64,000 nt of DNA from Allodiplogaster sudhausi (taxonomy: Eukaryota > Nematoda > Chromadorea > Rhabditida > Diplogasteridae), in contig CALZFC010000309.1 of assembly GCA_945643635.1 (NCBI GenBank), forward strand, positions 17,333 through 81,332, written 5' to 3'. The position numbers and the translations under genes are program-made. Under the pieces are notes generated by a model that saw only the letters and a list, made by a program, of their open reading frames with translations, made no database searches and was not told where the DNA came from. This document shows positions 39,801-53,680 of the stretch, in pieces. How positions within the stretch are numbered: position 1 is the first letter of the stretch; every line of letters starts with the position of its first letter.

Positions 39801-42800
39801 TATGGGGTAAAGTTAGTCAAATTTTACGTAGAATACGCCTATAATACTTAGAATCGGTGTCCTCAAGTATTTAAAGAACTTGGCCGACTTGGCCGAAGAT
39901 TTATTCAACTCGGCCGACTTGGCCGATGCTACTAGGTTCGGGGACCTCAATCTTCATGAATACTGGGGCTATCTTCCAGATTTGTGGGGTAAACTTAGCC
40001 AAATTTTAAGTAGAATATGCCTGTAATACTTTGTATTCATGTCCTCAAGTATTTAAAGAAATCGACTTTTGGAGGTTGATGTAACAATGACCACCTATTC
40101 ATCGAAGCAGAGATATATTAACACATGATGAAACCGCTAGATTTATGGGGTAAAGTTAGTCAAATTTTACGTAGAATACGCCTATAATACTTAGAATCGG
40201 TGTCCTCAAGTATTTAAAGAACTTGGCCGACTTGGCCGAAGATTTATTCAACTCGGCCGACTTGGCCGATGCTACTAGGTTCGGGGACCTCAATCTTCAT
40301 GAATACTGGGGCTATCTTCCAGATTTGTGGGGTAAACTTAGCCAAATTTTAAGTAGAATATGCCTGTAATACTTTGTATTCATGTCCTCAAGTATTTAAA
40401 GAAATCGACTTTTGGAGGTTGATGTAACAATGACCACCTATTCATCGAAGCAGAGATATATTAACACATGATGAAACCGCTAGATTTATGGGGTAAAGTT
40501 AGTCAAATTTTACGTAGAATACGCCTATAATACTTAGAATCGGTGTCCTCAAGTATTTAAAGAACTTGGCCGACTTGGCCGAAGATTTATTCAACTCGGC
40601 CGACTTGGCCGATGCTACTAGGTTCGGGGACCTCAATCTTCATGAATACTGGGGCTATCTTCCAGATTTGTGGGGTAAACTTAGCCAAATTTTAAGTAGA
40701 ATATGCCTGTAATACTTTGTATTCATGTCCTCAAGTATTTAAGAAATCGACTTTTGGAGGTTGATGTAACAATGACCACCTATTCATCGAAGCAGAGATA
40801 TATTAACACATGATGAAACCGCTAGATTTATGGGGTAAAGTTAGTCAAATTTTACGTAGAATACGCCTATAATACTTAGAATCGGTGTCCTCAAGTATTT
40901 AAAGAACTTGGCCGACTTGGCCGAAGATTTATTCAACTCGGCCGACTTGGCCGATGCTACTAGGTTCGGGGACCTCAATCTTCATGAATACTGGGGCTAT
41001 CTTCCAGATTTGTGGGGTAAACTTAGTCAAATTTTAAGTAGAATATGCCTGTAATACTTTGTATTCATGTCCTCAAGTATTTAAAGAAATCGACTTTTGG
41101 AGGTTGATGTAACAATGACCACCTATTCATCGAAGCAGAGATATATTAACACATGATGAAACCGCTAGATTTATGGGGTAAAGTTAGTCAAATTTTACGT
41201 AGAATACGCCTATAATACTTAGAATCGGTGTCCTCAAGTATTTAAAGAACTTGGCCGACTTGGCCGAAGATTTATTCAACTCGGCCGACTTGGCCGATGC
41301 TACTAGGTTCGGGGACCTCAATCTTCATGAATACTGGGGCTATCTTCCAGATTTGTGGGGTAAACTTAGCCAAATTTTAAGTAGAATATGCCTGTAATAC
41401 TTTGTATTCATGTCCTCAAGTATTTTAAGAAATCGACTTTTGGAGGTTGATGTAACAATGACCACCTATTCATCGAAGCAGAGATATATTAACACATGAT
41501 GAAACCGCTAGATTTATGGGGTAAAGTTAGTCAAATTTTACGTAGAATACGCCTATAATACTTAGAATCGGTGTCCTCAAGTATTTAAAGAACTTGGCCG
41601 ACTTGGCCGAAGATTTATTCAACTCGGCCGACTTGGCCGATGCTACTAGGTTCGGGGACCTCAATCTTCATGAATACTGGGGCTATCTTCCAGATTTGTG
41701 GGGTAAACTTAGCCAAATTTTAAGTAGAATATGCCTGTAATACTTTGTATTCATGTCCTCAAGTATTTTAAGAAATCGACTTTTGGAGGTTGATGTAACA
41801 ATGACCACCTATTCATCGAAGCAGAGATATATTAACACATGATGAAACCGCTAGATTTATGGGGTAAAGTTAGTCAAATTTTACGTAGAATACGCCTATA
41901 ATACTTAGAATCGGTGTCCTCAAGTATTTAAAGAACTTGGCCGACTTGGCCGAAGATTTATTCAACTCGGCCGACTTGGCCGATGCTACTAGGTTCGGGG
42001 ACCTCAATCTTCATGAATACTGGGGCTATCTTCCAGATTTGTGGGGTAAACTTAGTCAAATTTAAGTAGAATATGCCTGTAATACTTTGTATTCATGTCC
42101 TCAAGTATTTAAGAAATCGACTTTTGGAGGTTGATGTAACAATGACCACCTATTCATCGAAGCAGAGATATATTAACACATGATGAAACCGCTAGATTTA
42201 TGGGGTAAAGTTAGTCAAATTTTACGTAGAATACGCCTATAATACTTAGAATCGGTGTCCTCAAGTATTTAAAGAACTTGGCCGACTTGGCCGAAGATTT
42301 ATTCAACTCGGCCGACTTGGCCGATGCTACTAGGTTCGGGGACCTCAATCTTCATGAATACTGGGGCTATCTTCCAGATTTGTGGGGTAAACTTAGCCAA
42401 ATTTTAAGTAGAATATGCCTGTAATACTTTGTATTCATGTCCTCAAGTATTTTAAGAAATCGACTTTTGGAGGTTGATGTAACAATGACCACCTATTCAT
42501 CGAAGCAGAGATATATTAACACATGATGAAACCGCTAGATTTATGGGGTAAAGTTAGTCAAATTTTACGTAGAATACGCCTATAATACTTAGAATCGGTG
42601 TCCTCAAGTATTTAAAGAACTTGGCCGACTTGGCCGAAGATTTATTCAACTCGGCCGACTTGGCCGATGCTACTAGGTTCGGGGACCTCAATCTTCATGA
42701 ATACTGGGGCTATCTTCCAGATTTGTGGGGTAAACTTAGCCAAATTTTAAGTAGAATATGCCTGTAATACTTTGTATTCATGTCCTCAAGTATTTTAAGA

Positions 42801-45800
42801 AATCGACTTTTGGAGGTTGATGTAACAATGACCACCTATTCATCGAAGCAGAGATATATTAACACATGATGAAACCGCTAGATTTATGGGGTAAAGTTAG
42901 TCAAATTTTACGTAGAATACGCCTATAATACTTAGAATCGGTGTCCTCAAGTATTTAAAGAACTTGGCCGACTTGGCCGAAGATTTATTCAACTCGGCCG
43001 ACTTGGCCGATGCTACTAGGTTCGGGGACCTCAATCTTCATGAATACTGGGGCTATCTTCCAGATTTGTGGGGTAAACTTAGCCAAATTTTAAGTAGAAT
43101 ATGCCTGTAATACTTTGTATTCATGTCCTCAAGTATTTTAAGAAATCGACTTTTGGAGGTTGATGTAACAATGACCACCTATTCATCGAAGCAGAGATAT
43201 ATTAACACATGATGAAACCGCTAGATTTATGGGGTAAAGTTAGTCAAATTTTACGTAGAATACGCCTATAATACTTAGAATCGGTGTCCTCAAGTATTTA
43301 AAGAACTTGGCCGACTTGGCCGAAGATTTATTCAACTCGGCCGACTTGGCCGATGCTACTAGGTTCGGGGACCTCAATCTTCATGAATACTGGGGCTATC
43401 TTCCAGATTTGTGGGGTAAACTTAGCCAAATTTTAAGTAGAATATGCCTGTAATACTTTGTATTCATGTCCTCAAGTATTTTAAGAAATCGACTTTTGGA
43501 GGTTGATGTAACAATGACCACCTATTCATCGAAGCAGAGATATATTAACACATGATGAAACCGCTAGATTTATGGGGTAAAGTTAGTCAAATTTTACGTA
43601 GAATACGCCTATAATACTTAGAATCGGTGTCCTCAAGTATTTAAAGAACTTGGCCGACTTGGCCGAAGATTTATTCAACTCGGCCGACTTGGCCGATGCT
43701 ACTAGGTTCGGGGACCTCAATCTTCATGAATACTGGGGCTATCTTCCAGATTTGTGGGGTAAACTTAGCCAAATTTTAAGTAGAATATGCCTGTAATACT
43801 TTGTATTCATGTCCTCAAGTATTTTAAGAAATCGACTTTTGGAGGTTGATGTAACAATGACCACCTATTCATCGAAGCAGAGATATATTAACACATGATG
43901 AAACCGCTAGATTTATGGGGTAAAGTTAGTCAAATTTTACGTAGAATACGCCTATAATACTTAGAATCGGTGTCCTCAAGTATTTAAAGAACTTGGCCGA
44001 CTTGGCCGAAGATTTATTCAACTCGGCCGACTTGGCCGATGCTACTAGGTTCGGGGACCTCAATCTTCATGAATACTGGGGCTATCTTCCAGATTTGTGG
44101 GGTAAACTTAGCCAAATTTTAAGTAGAATATGCCTGTAATACTTTGTATTCATGTCCTCAAGTATTTTAAGAAATCGACTTTTGGAGGTTGATGTAACAA
44201 TGACCACCTATTCATCGAAGCAGAGATATATTAACACATGATGAAACCGCTAGATTTATGGGGTAAAGTTAGTCAAATTTTACGTAGAATACGCCTATAA
44301 TACTTAGAATCGGTGTCCTCAAGTATTTAAAGAACTTGGCCGACTTGGCCGAAGATTTATTCAACTCGGCCGACTTGGCCGATGCTACTAGGTTCGGGGA
44401 CCTCAATCTTCATGAATACTGGGGCTATCTTCCAGATTTGTGGGGTAAACTTAGCCAAATTTTAAGTAGAATATGCCTGTAATACTTTGTATTCATGTCC
44501 TCAAGTATTTAAGAAATCGACTTTTGGAGGTTGATGTAACAATGACCACCTATTCATCGAAGCAGAGATATATTAACACATGATGAAACCGCTAGATTTA
44601 TGGGGTAAAGTTAGTCAAATTTTACGTAGAATACGCCTATAATACTTAGAATCGGTGTCCTCAAGTATTTAAAGAACTTGGCCGACTTGGCCGAAGATTT
44701 ATTCAACTCGGCCGACTTGGCCGATGCTACTAGGTTCGGGGACCTCAATCTTCATGAATACTGGGGCTATCTTCCAGATTTGTGGGGTAAACTTAGTCAA
44801 ATTTTAAGTAGAATATGCCTGTAATACTTTGTATTCATGTCCTCAAGTATTTTAAGAAATCGACTTTTGGAGGTTGATGTAACAATGACCACCTATTCAT
44901 CGAAGCAGAGATATATTAACACATGATGAAACCGCTAGATTTATGGGGTAAAGTTAGTCAAATTTTACGTAGAATACGCCTATAATACTTAGAATCGGTG
45001 TCCTCAAGTATTTAAAGAACTTGGCCGACTTGGCCGAAGATTTATTCAACTCGGCCGACTTGGCCGATGCTACTAGGTTCGGGGACCTCAATCTTCATGA
45101 ATACTGGGGCTATCTTCCAGATTTGTGGGGTAAACTTAGCCAAATTTTAAGTAGAATATGCCTGTAATACTTTGTATTCATGTCCTCAAGTATTTTAAGA
45201 AATCGACTTTTGGAGGTTGATGTAACAATGACCACCTATTCATCGAAGCAGAGATATATTAACACATGATGAAACCGCTAGATTTATGGGGTAAAGTTAG
45301 TCAAATTTTACGTAGAATACGCCTATAATACTTAGAATCGGTGTCCTCAAGTATTTAAAGAACTTGGCCGACTTGGCCGAAGATTTATTCAACTCGGCCG
45401 ACTTGGCCGATGCTACTAGGTTCGGGGACCTCAATCTTCATGAATACTGGGGCTATCTTCCAGATTTGTGGGGTAAACTTAGCCAAATTTTAAGTAGAAT
45501 ATGCCTGTAATACTTTGTATTCATGTCCTCAAGTATTTTAAGAAATCGACTTTTGGAGGTTGATGTAACAATGACCACCTATTCATCGAAGCAGAGATAT
45601 ATTAACACATGATGAAACCGCTAGATTTATGGGGTAAAGTTAGTCAAATTTTACGTAGAATACGCCTATAATACTTAGAATCGGTGTCCTCAAGTATTTA
45701 AAGAACTTGGCCGACTTGGCCGAAGATTTATTCAACTCGGCCGACTTGGCCGATGCTACTAGGTTCGGGGACCTCAATCTTCATGAATACTGGGGCTATC

Positions 45801-48800
45801 TTCCAGATTTGTGGGGTAAACTTAGCCAAATTTTAAGTAGAATATGCCTGTAATACTTTGTATTCATGTCCTCAAGTATTTAAAGAAATCGACTTTTGGA
45901 GGTTGATGTAACAATGACCACCTATTCATCGAAGCAGAGATATATTAACACATGATGAAACCGCTAGATTTATGGGGTAAAGTTAGTCAAATTTTACGTA
46001 GAATACGCCTATAATACTTAGAATCGGTGTCCTCAAGTATTTAAAGAACTTGGCCGACTTGGCCGAAGATTTATTCAACTCGGCCGACTTGGCCGATGCT
46101 ACTAGGTTCGGGGACCTCAATCTTCATGAATACTGGGGCTATCTTCCAGATTTGTGGGGTAAACTTAGCAAATTTTAAGTAGAATATGCCTGTAATACTT
46201 TGTATTCATGTCCTCAAGTATTTAAGAAATCGACTTTTGGAGGTTGATGTAACAATGACCACCTATTCATCGAAGCAGAGATATATTAACACATGATGAA
46301 ACCGCTAGATTTATGGGGTAAAGTTAGTCAAATTTTACGTAGAATACGCCTATAATACTTAGAATCGGTGTCCTCAAGTATTTAAAGAACTTGGCCGACT
46401 TGGCCGAAGATTTATTCAACTCGGCCGACTTGGCCGATGCTACTAGGTTCGGGGACCTCAATCTTCATGAATACTGGGGCTATCTTCCAGATTTGTGGGG
46501 TAAACTTAGCCAAATTTTAAGTAGAATATGCCTGTAATACTTTGTATTCATGTCCTCAAGTATTTTAAGAAATCGACTTTTGGAGGTTGATGTAACAATG
46601 ACCACCTATTCATCGAAGCAGAGATATATTAACACATGATGAAACCGCTAGATTTATGGGGTAAAGTTAGTCAAATTTTACGTAGAATACGCCTATAATA
46701 CTTAGAATCGGTGTCCTCAAGTATTTAAAGAACTTGGCCGACTTGGCCGAAGATTTATTCAACTCGGCCGACTTGGCCGATGCTACTAGGTTCGGGGACC
46801 TCAATCTTCATGAATACTGGGGCTATCTTCCAGATTTGTGGGGTAAACTTAGCCAAATTTTAAGTAGAATATGCCTGTAATACTTTGTATTCATGTCCTC
46901 AAGTATTTTAAGAAATCGACTTTTGGAGGTTGATGTAACAATGACCACCTATTCATCGAAGCAGAGATATATTAACACATGATGAAACCGCTAGATTTAT
47001 GGGGTAAAGTTAGTCAAATTTTACGTAGAATACGCCTATAATACTTAGAATCGGTGTCCTCAAGTATTTAAAGAACTTGGCCGACTTGGCCGAAGATTTA
47101 TTCAACTCGGCCGACTTGGCCGATGCTACTAGGTTCGGGGACCTCAATCTTCATGAATACTGGGGCTATCTTCCAGATTTGTGGGGTAAACTTAGTCAAA
47201 TTTTAAGTAGAATATGCCTGTAATACTTTGTATTCATGTCCTCAAGTATTTTAAGAAATCGACTTTTGGAGGTTGATGTAACAATGACCACCTATTCATC
47301 GAAGCAGAGATATATTAACACATGATGAAACCGCTAGATTTATGGGGTAAAGTTAGTCAAATTTTACGTAGAATACGCCTATAATACTTAGAATCGGTGT
47401 CCTCAAGTATTTAAAGAACTTGGCCGACTTGGCCGAAGATTTATTCAACTCGGCCGACTTGGCCGATGCTACTAGGTTCGGGGACCTCAATCTTCATGAA
47501 TACTGGGGCTATCTTCCAGATTTGTGGGGTAAACTTAGCCAAATTTAAGTAGAATATGCCTGTAATACTTTGTATTCATGTCCTCAAGTATTTAAGAAAT
47601 CGACTTTTGGAGGTTGATGTAACAATGACCACCTATTCATCGAAGCAGAGATATATTAACACATGATGAAACCGCTAGATTTATGGGGTAAAGTTAGTCA
47701 AATTTTACGTAGAATACGCCTATAATACTTAGAATCGGTGTCCTCAAGTATTTAAAGAACTTGGCCGACTTGGCCGAAGATTTATTCAACTCGGCCGACT
47801 TGGCCGATGCTACTAGGTTCGGGGACCTCAATCTTCATGAATACTGGGGCTATCTTCCAGATTTGTGGGGTAAACTTAGTCAAATTTTAAGTAGAATATG
47901 CCTGTAATACTTTGTATTCATGTCCTCAAGTATTTTAAGAAATCGACTTTTGGAGGTTGATGTAACAATGACCACCTATTCATCGAAGCAGAGATATATT
48001 AACACATGATGAAACCGCTAGATTTATGGGGTAAAGTTAGTCAAATTTTACGTAGAATACGCCTATAATACTTAGAATCGGTGTCCTCAAGTATTTAAAG
48101 AACTTGGCCGACTTGGCCGAAGATTTATTCAACTCGGCCGACTTGGCCGATGCTACTAGGTTCGGGGACCTCAATCTTCATGAATACTGGGGCTATCTTC
48201 CAGATTTGTGGGGTAAACTTAGCCAAATTTTAAGTAGAATATGCCTGTAATACTTTGTATTCATGTCCTCAAGTATTTAAGAAATCGACTTTTGGAGGTT
48301 GATGTAACAATGACCACCTATTCATCGAAGCAGAGATATATTAACACATGATGAAACCGCTAGATTTATGGGGTAAAGTTAGTCAAATTTTACGTAGAAT
48401 ACGCCTATAATACTTAGAATCGGTGTCCTCAAGTATTTAAAGAACTTGGCCGACTTGGCCGAAGATTTATTCAACTCGGCCGACTTGGCCGATGCTACTA
48501 GGTTCGGGGACCTCAATCTTCATGAATACTGGGGCTATCTTCCAGATTTGTGGGGTAAACTTAGCCAAATTTTAAGTAGAATATGCCTGTAATACTTTGT
48601 ATTCATGTCCTCAAGTATTTAAAGAAATCGACTTTTGGAGGTTGATGTAACAATGACCACCTATTCATCGAAGCAGAGATATATTAACACATGATGAAAC
48701 CGCTAGATTTATGGGGTAAAGTTAGTCAAATTTTACGTAGAATACGCCTATAATACTTAGAATCGGTGTCCTCAAGTATTTAAAGAACTTGGCCGACTTG

Positions 48801-49948
48801 GCCGAAGATTTATTCAACTCGGCCGACTTGGCCGATGCTACTAGGTTCGGGGACCTCAATCTTCATGAATACTGGGGCTATCTTCCAGATTTGTGGGGTA
48901 AACTTAGCCAAATTTTAAGTAGAATATGCCTGTAATACTTTGTATTCATGTCCTCAAGTATTTTAAGAAATCGACTTTTGGAGGTTGATGTAACAATGAC
49001 CACCTATTCATCGAAGCAGAGATATATTAACACATGATGAAACCGCTAGATTTATGGGGTAAAGTTAGTCAAATTTTACGTAGAATACGCCTATAATACT
49101 TAGAATCGGTGTCCTCAAGTATTTAAAGAACTTGGCCGACTTGGCCGAAGATTTATTCAACTCGGCCGACTTGGCCGATGCTACTAGGTTCGGGGACCTC
49201 AATCTTCATGAATACTGGGGCTATCTTCCAGATTTGTGGGGTAAACTTAGCCAAATTTTAAGTAGAATATGCCTGTAATACTTTGTATTCATGTCCTCAA
49301 GTATTTTAAGAAATCGACTTTTGGAGGTTGATGTAACAATGACCACCTATTCATCGAAGCAGAGATATATTAACACATGATGAAACCGCTAGATTTATGG
49401 GGTAAAGTTAGTCAAATTTTACGTAGAATACGCCTATAATACTTAGAATCGGTGTCCTCAAGTATTTAAAGAACTTGGCCGACTTGGCCGAAGATTTATT
49501 CAACTCGGCCGACTTGGCCGATGCTACTAGGTTCGGGGACCTCAATCTTCATGAATACTGGGGCTATCTTCCAGATTTGTGGGGTAAACTTAGCCAAATT
49601 TTAAGTAGAATATGCCTGTAATACTTTGTATTCATGTCCTCAAGTATTTAAAGAAATCGACTTTTGGAGGTTGATGTAACAATGACCACCTATTCATCGA
49701 AGCAGAGATATATTAACACATGATGAAACCGCTAGATTTATGGGGTAAAGTTAGTCAAATTTTACGTAGAATACGCCTATAATACTTAGAATCGGTGTCC
49801 TCAAGTATTTAAAGAACTTGGCCGACTTGGCCGAAGATTTATTCAACTCGGCCGACTTGGCCGATGCTACTAGGTTCGGGGACCTCAATCTTCATGAATA
49901 CTGGGGCTATCTTCCAGATTTGTGGGGTAAATTAGTCAAATTTTAAGT
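33858..49948 (+). repeat. Third block: about 47 monomers, T dominant with recurring D
   Basis: By hand count S1 reads T in 31, D in 10 and K in 6. Long runs of T occur, for example seven monomers from 34884 to 37278 and six from 42410 to 44467. D monomers come as pairs two units apart in three places. Seam deletions of 1 bp (TTAGCAAATTTT near 35558, 37951 and 46169) recur. Outside the two variable sites I saw no convincing substitution. Confidence 0.8.
36941..37278 (+). repeat. 338-bp monomer, seam TAGCCAAAAGTAG
   Basis: Five bases of the ATTTTA stretch are missing so that CCAAA abuts AGTAG. A related but larger loss, TAGCCAAGTAG with one A also lost from TAAAC, ends the monomer 38305-38639 (335 bp). 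Confidence 0.8.
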
Positions 49949-51283
49949 AGAATATGCCTGTAATACTTTGTATTCATGTCCTCAAGTATTTAAAGAAATC
50001 GACTTTTGGAGGTTGATGTAACAATGACCACCTATTCATCGAAGCAGAGATATATTAACACATGATGAAACCGCTAGATTTATGGGGTAAAGTTAGTCAA
50101 ATTTTACGTAGAATACGCCTATAATACTTAGAATCGGTGTCCTCAAGTATTTAAAGAACTTGGCCGACTTGGCCGAAGATTTATTCAACTCGGCCGACTT
50201 GGCCGATGCTACTAGGTTCGGGGACCTCAATCTTCATGAATACTGGGGCTATCTTCCAGATTGTGTGGGTAAACTTAGCAATTTTAAGTAGAATATGCCT
50301 GTAATACTTGTATTCATGTCCTCAAGTATTTTAAGAAATCGACTTTTGGAGGTTGATGTAACAATGACCACCTATTCATCGAAGCAGAGATATATTAACA
50401 CATGATGAAACCGCTAGATTTATGGGGTAAAGTTAGTCAAATTTTACGTAGAATACGCCTATAATACTTAGAATCGGTGTCCTCAAGTATTTAAAGAACT
50501 TGGCCGACTTGGCCGAAGATTTATTCACTCGGCCGACTTGGCCGATGCTACTAGGTTCGGGGACCTCAATCTTCATGAATACTGGGGCTATCTTCCAGAT
50601 TTGTGGGGTAAACTTAGCCAAATTTAAGTAGAATATGCCTGTAATACTTTGTATTCATGTCCTCAAGTATTTAAAGAAATCGACTTTTGGAGGTTGATGT
50701 AACAATGACCACCTATTCATCGAAGCAGAGATATATTAACACATGATGAAACCGCTAGATTTATGGGGTAAAGTTAGTCAAATTTTACGTAGAATACGCC
50801 TATAATACTTAGAATCGGTGTCCTCAAGTATTTAAAGAACTTGGCCGACTTGGCCGAAGATTTATTCAACTCGGCCGACTTGGCCGATGCTACTAGGTTC
50901 GGGGACCTCAATCTTCATGAATACTGGGGCTATCTTCCAGATTTGTGGGGTAAACTTAGCCAAATTAAGTAGAATATGCCTGTAATACTTTGTATTCATG
51001 TCCTCAAGTATTTTAAGAAATCGACTTTTGGAGGTTGATGTAACAATGACCACCTATTCATCGAAGCAGAGATATATTAACACATGATGAAACCGCTAGA
51101 TTTATGGGGTAAAGTTAGTCAAATTTTACGTAGAATACGCCTATAATACTTAGAATCGGTGTCCTCAAGTATTTAAAGAACTTGGCCGACTTGGCCGAAG
51201 ATTTATTCAACTCGGCCGACTTGGCCGATGCTACTAGGTTCGGGGACCTCAATCTTCATGAATACTGGGGCTATCTTCCAGAT

Positions 51284-51345
51284 TTGTGGGGTAAACTTAG
51301 AATATTTTAAGTAAGAATTTGTAATTCTTTGTATTCATGTCCTCA
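51284..51345 (+). repeat. Garbled seam and A-head
   Basis: The junction reads TTAGAATATTTTAAGTAAGAATTTGTAATTCTTTG in effect: the seam has an inserted AT, the A-head is expanded by one A and has lost TGCC. Several small changes are clustered within 40 bases of otherwise normal repeat. Confidence 0.7.
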
Positions 51346-51650
51346 AGTATTTAAGAAATCGACTTTTGGAGGTTGATGTAACAATGACCACCTATTCATC
51401 GAAGCAGAGATATATTAACACATGATGAAACCGCTAGATTTATGGGGTAAAGTTAGTCAAATTTTACGTAGAATACGCCTATAATACTTAGAATCGGTGT
51501 CCTCAAGTATTTAAAGAACTTGGCCGACTTGGCCGAAGATTTATTCAACTCGGCCGACTTGGCCGATGCTACTAGGTTCGGGGACCTCAATCTTCATGAA
51601 TACTGGGGCTATCTTCCAGATTTGTGGGGTAAACTTAGCCAATTTTAAGT

Positions 51651-51982
51651 AGAATATGCTGTAATACTGTACTTTCTATTATGTCCTCAAGTATTTTAAG
51701 AAATCGACTTTTGGAGGTTGATGTAACAATGACCACCTATTCATCGAAGCAGAGATATATTAACACATGATGAAACCGCTAGATTTATGGGTAAAGTTAG
51801 TCAAATTTTACGTAGAATACGCCTATAATACTTAGAATCGGTGTCCTCAAGTATTTAAAGAACTTGGCCGACTTGGCCGAAGATTTATTCAACTCGGCCG
51901 ACTTGGCCGATGCTACTAGGTTCGGGGACCTCAATCTTCATGAATACTGGGGCTATCTTCCAGATTTGTGGGGTAGCCAAGT
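51651..51982 (+). repeat. Monomer with rearranged A-head and short seam
   Basis: The head reads AATATGCTGTAATACTGTAC followed by TTTCTATTATG, with a lost C and a short insertion resembling ACTGT. GGGG is GGG near 51790, and the seam is cut to GGGGTAGCCAAGTAG. A TTG-initiated frame of 61 codons (51864-52049) crosses this shortened seam; it has no gene-like support. Confidence 0.7.
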
Positions 51983-53340
51983 AGAATATGCCTGTAATAC
52001 TTTGTATTCATGTCCTCAAGTATTTAAGAAATCGACTTTTGGAGGTTGATGTAACAATGACCACCTATTCATCGAAGCAGAGATATATTAACACATGATG
52101 AAACCGCTAGATTTATGGGGTAAAGTTAGTCAAATTTTACGTAGAATACGCCTATAATACTTAGAATCGGTGTCCTCAAGTATTTAAAGAACTTGCCGAC
52201 TTGGCCGAAGATTTATTCAACTCGGCCGACTTGGCCGATGCTACTAGGTTCGGGGACCTCAATCTTCATGAATACTGGGGCTATCTTCCAGATTTGTGGG
52301 GTAAACTTAGCCAATTTTAAGTAGAATATGCCTGTAATACTTTGTATTCATGTCCTCAAGTATTTAAGAAATCGACTTTTGGAGGTTGATGTAACAATGA
52401 CCACCTATTCATCGAAGCAGAGATATATTAACACATGATGAAACCGCTAGATTTATGGGGTAAAGTTAGTCAAATTTTACGTAGAATACGCCTATAATAC
52501 TTAGAATCGTGTCCTCAAGTATTTAAAGAACTTGGCCGACTTGGCCGAAGATTTATTCAACTCGGCCGACTTGGCCGATGCTACTAGGTTCGGGGACCTC
52601 AATCTTCATGAATACTGGGGCTATCTTCCAGATTTGTGGGGTAAACTTAGCAAATTTTAAGTAGAATATGCCTGTAATACTTTGTATTCATGTCCTCAAG
52701 TATTTAAGAAATCGACTTTTGGAGGTTGATGTAACAATGACCACCTATTCATCGAAGCAGAGATATATTAACACATGATGAAACCGCTAGATTTATGGGG
52801 TAAAGTTAGTCAAATTTTACGTAGAATACGCCTATAATACTTAGAATCGGTGTCCTCAAGTATTTAAAGAACTTGGCCGACTTGGCCGAAGATTTATTCA
52901 ACTCGGCCGACTTGGCCGATGCTACTAGGTTCGGGGACCTCAATCTTCATGAATACTGGGGCTATCTTCCAGATTTGTGGGTAAACTTAGCCAATTTTAA
53001 GTAGAATATGCCTGTAATACTTTGTATTCATGTCCTCAAGTATTTAAGAAATCGACTTTTGGAGGTTGATGTAACAATGCACCTATTCATCGAAGCAGAG
53101 ATATATTAACACATGATGAAACCGCTAGATTTATGGGGTAAAGTTAGTCAAATTTTACGTAGAATACGCCTATAATACTTAGAATCGGTGTCCTCAAGTA
53201 TTTAAAGAACTTGGCCGACTTGGCCGAAGATTTATTCAACTCGGCCGACTTGGCCGATGCTACTAGGTTCGGGGACCTCAATCTTCATGAATACTGGGGC
53301 TATCTTCCAGATTTGTGGGGTAAACTTAGCAAAATTAAGT

Positions 53341-53680
53341 AGAATATGCCTGTAATACTTTATTCATGTCCTCAAGTATTTAAGAAATCGACTTTTGGAG
53401 GTTGATGTAACAATGACCACCTATTCATCGAAGCAGAGATATATTAACACATGATGAAACCGCTAGATTTATGGGGTAAAGTTAGTCAAATTTTACGTAG
53501 AATACGCCTATAATACTTAGAATCGGTGTCCTCAAGTATTTAAAGAACTTGGCCGACTTGGCCGAAGATTTATTCATCTCGGCCGACTTGGCCGATGCTA
53601 CTAGGTTCGGGGACCTCAATCTTCATGAATACTGGGGCTATCTTCCAGATTTGTGGGGTAAACTTAGTCAAATTTTAAGT
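53341..53680 (+). repeat. Monomer with A-to-T at 53577 (TTCATCTCGG)
   Basis: The GC block spacer reads TTCATCTCGG instead of TTCAACTCGG. The same substitution occurs at 58612 and 59945. In all three copies the seam that follows is of the TAGTCAAATTTT type and the next monomer has K at S1, so a marker haplotype of B-half, seam and next A-head is shared. Confidence 0.75.

Noticed and set aside
50433..50621. Minus-strand open frames of 62-70 codons at 50433-50621, 58190-58402, 60518-60718 and 61205-61417
   Set aside because: They arise where one base is lost in the B half (for example TTCACTCGG or GACTGGCC) or at the seam. They are frame accidents in degenerate repeats.
51864..52049. Plus-strand open frames at 51864-52049, 57241-57435 and 58926-59108
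   Set aside because: They start at TTG inside the GGCCGACTT block and extend the ordinary open frame of half B across a shortened seam. There is no ATG and no support for expression.
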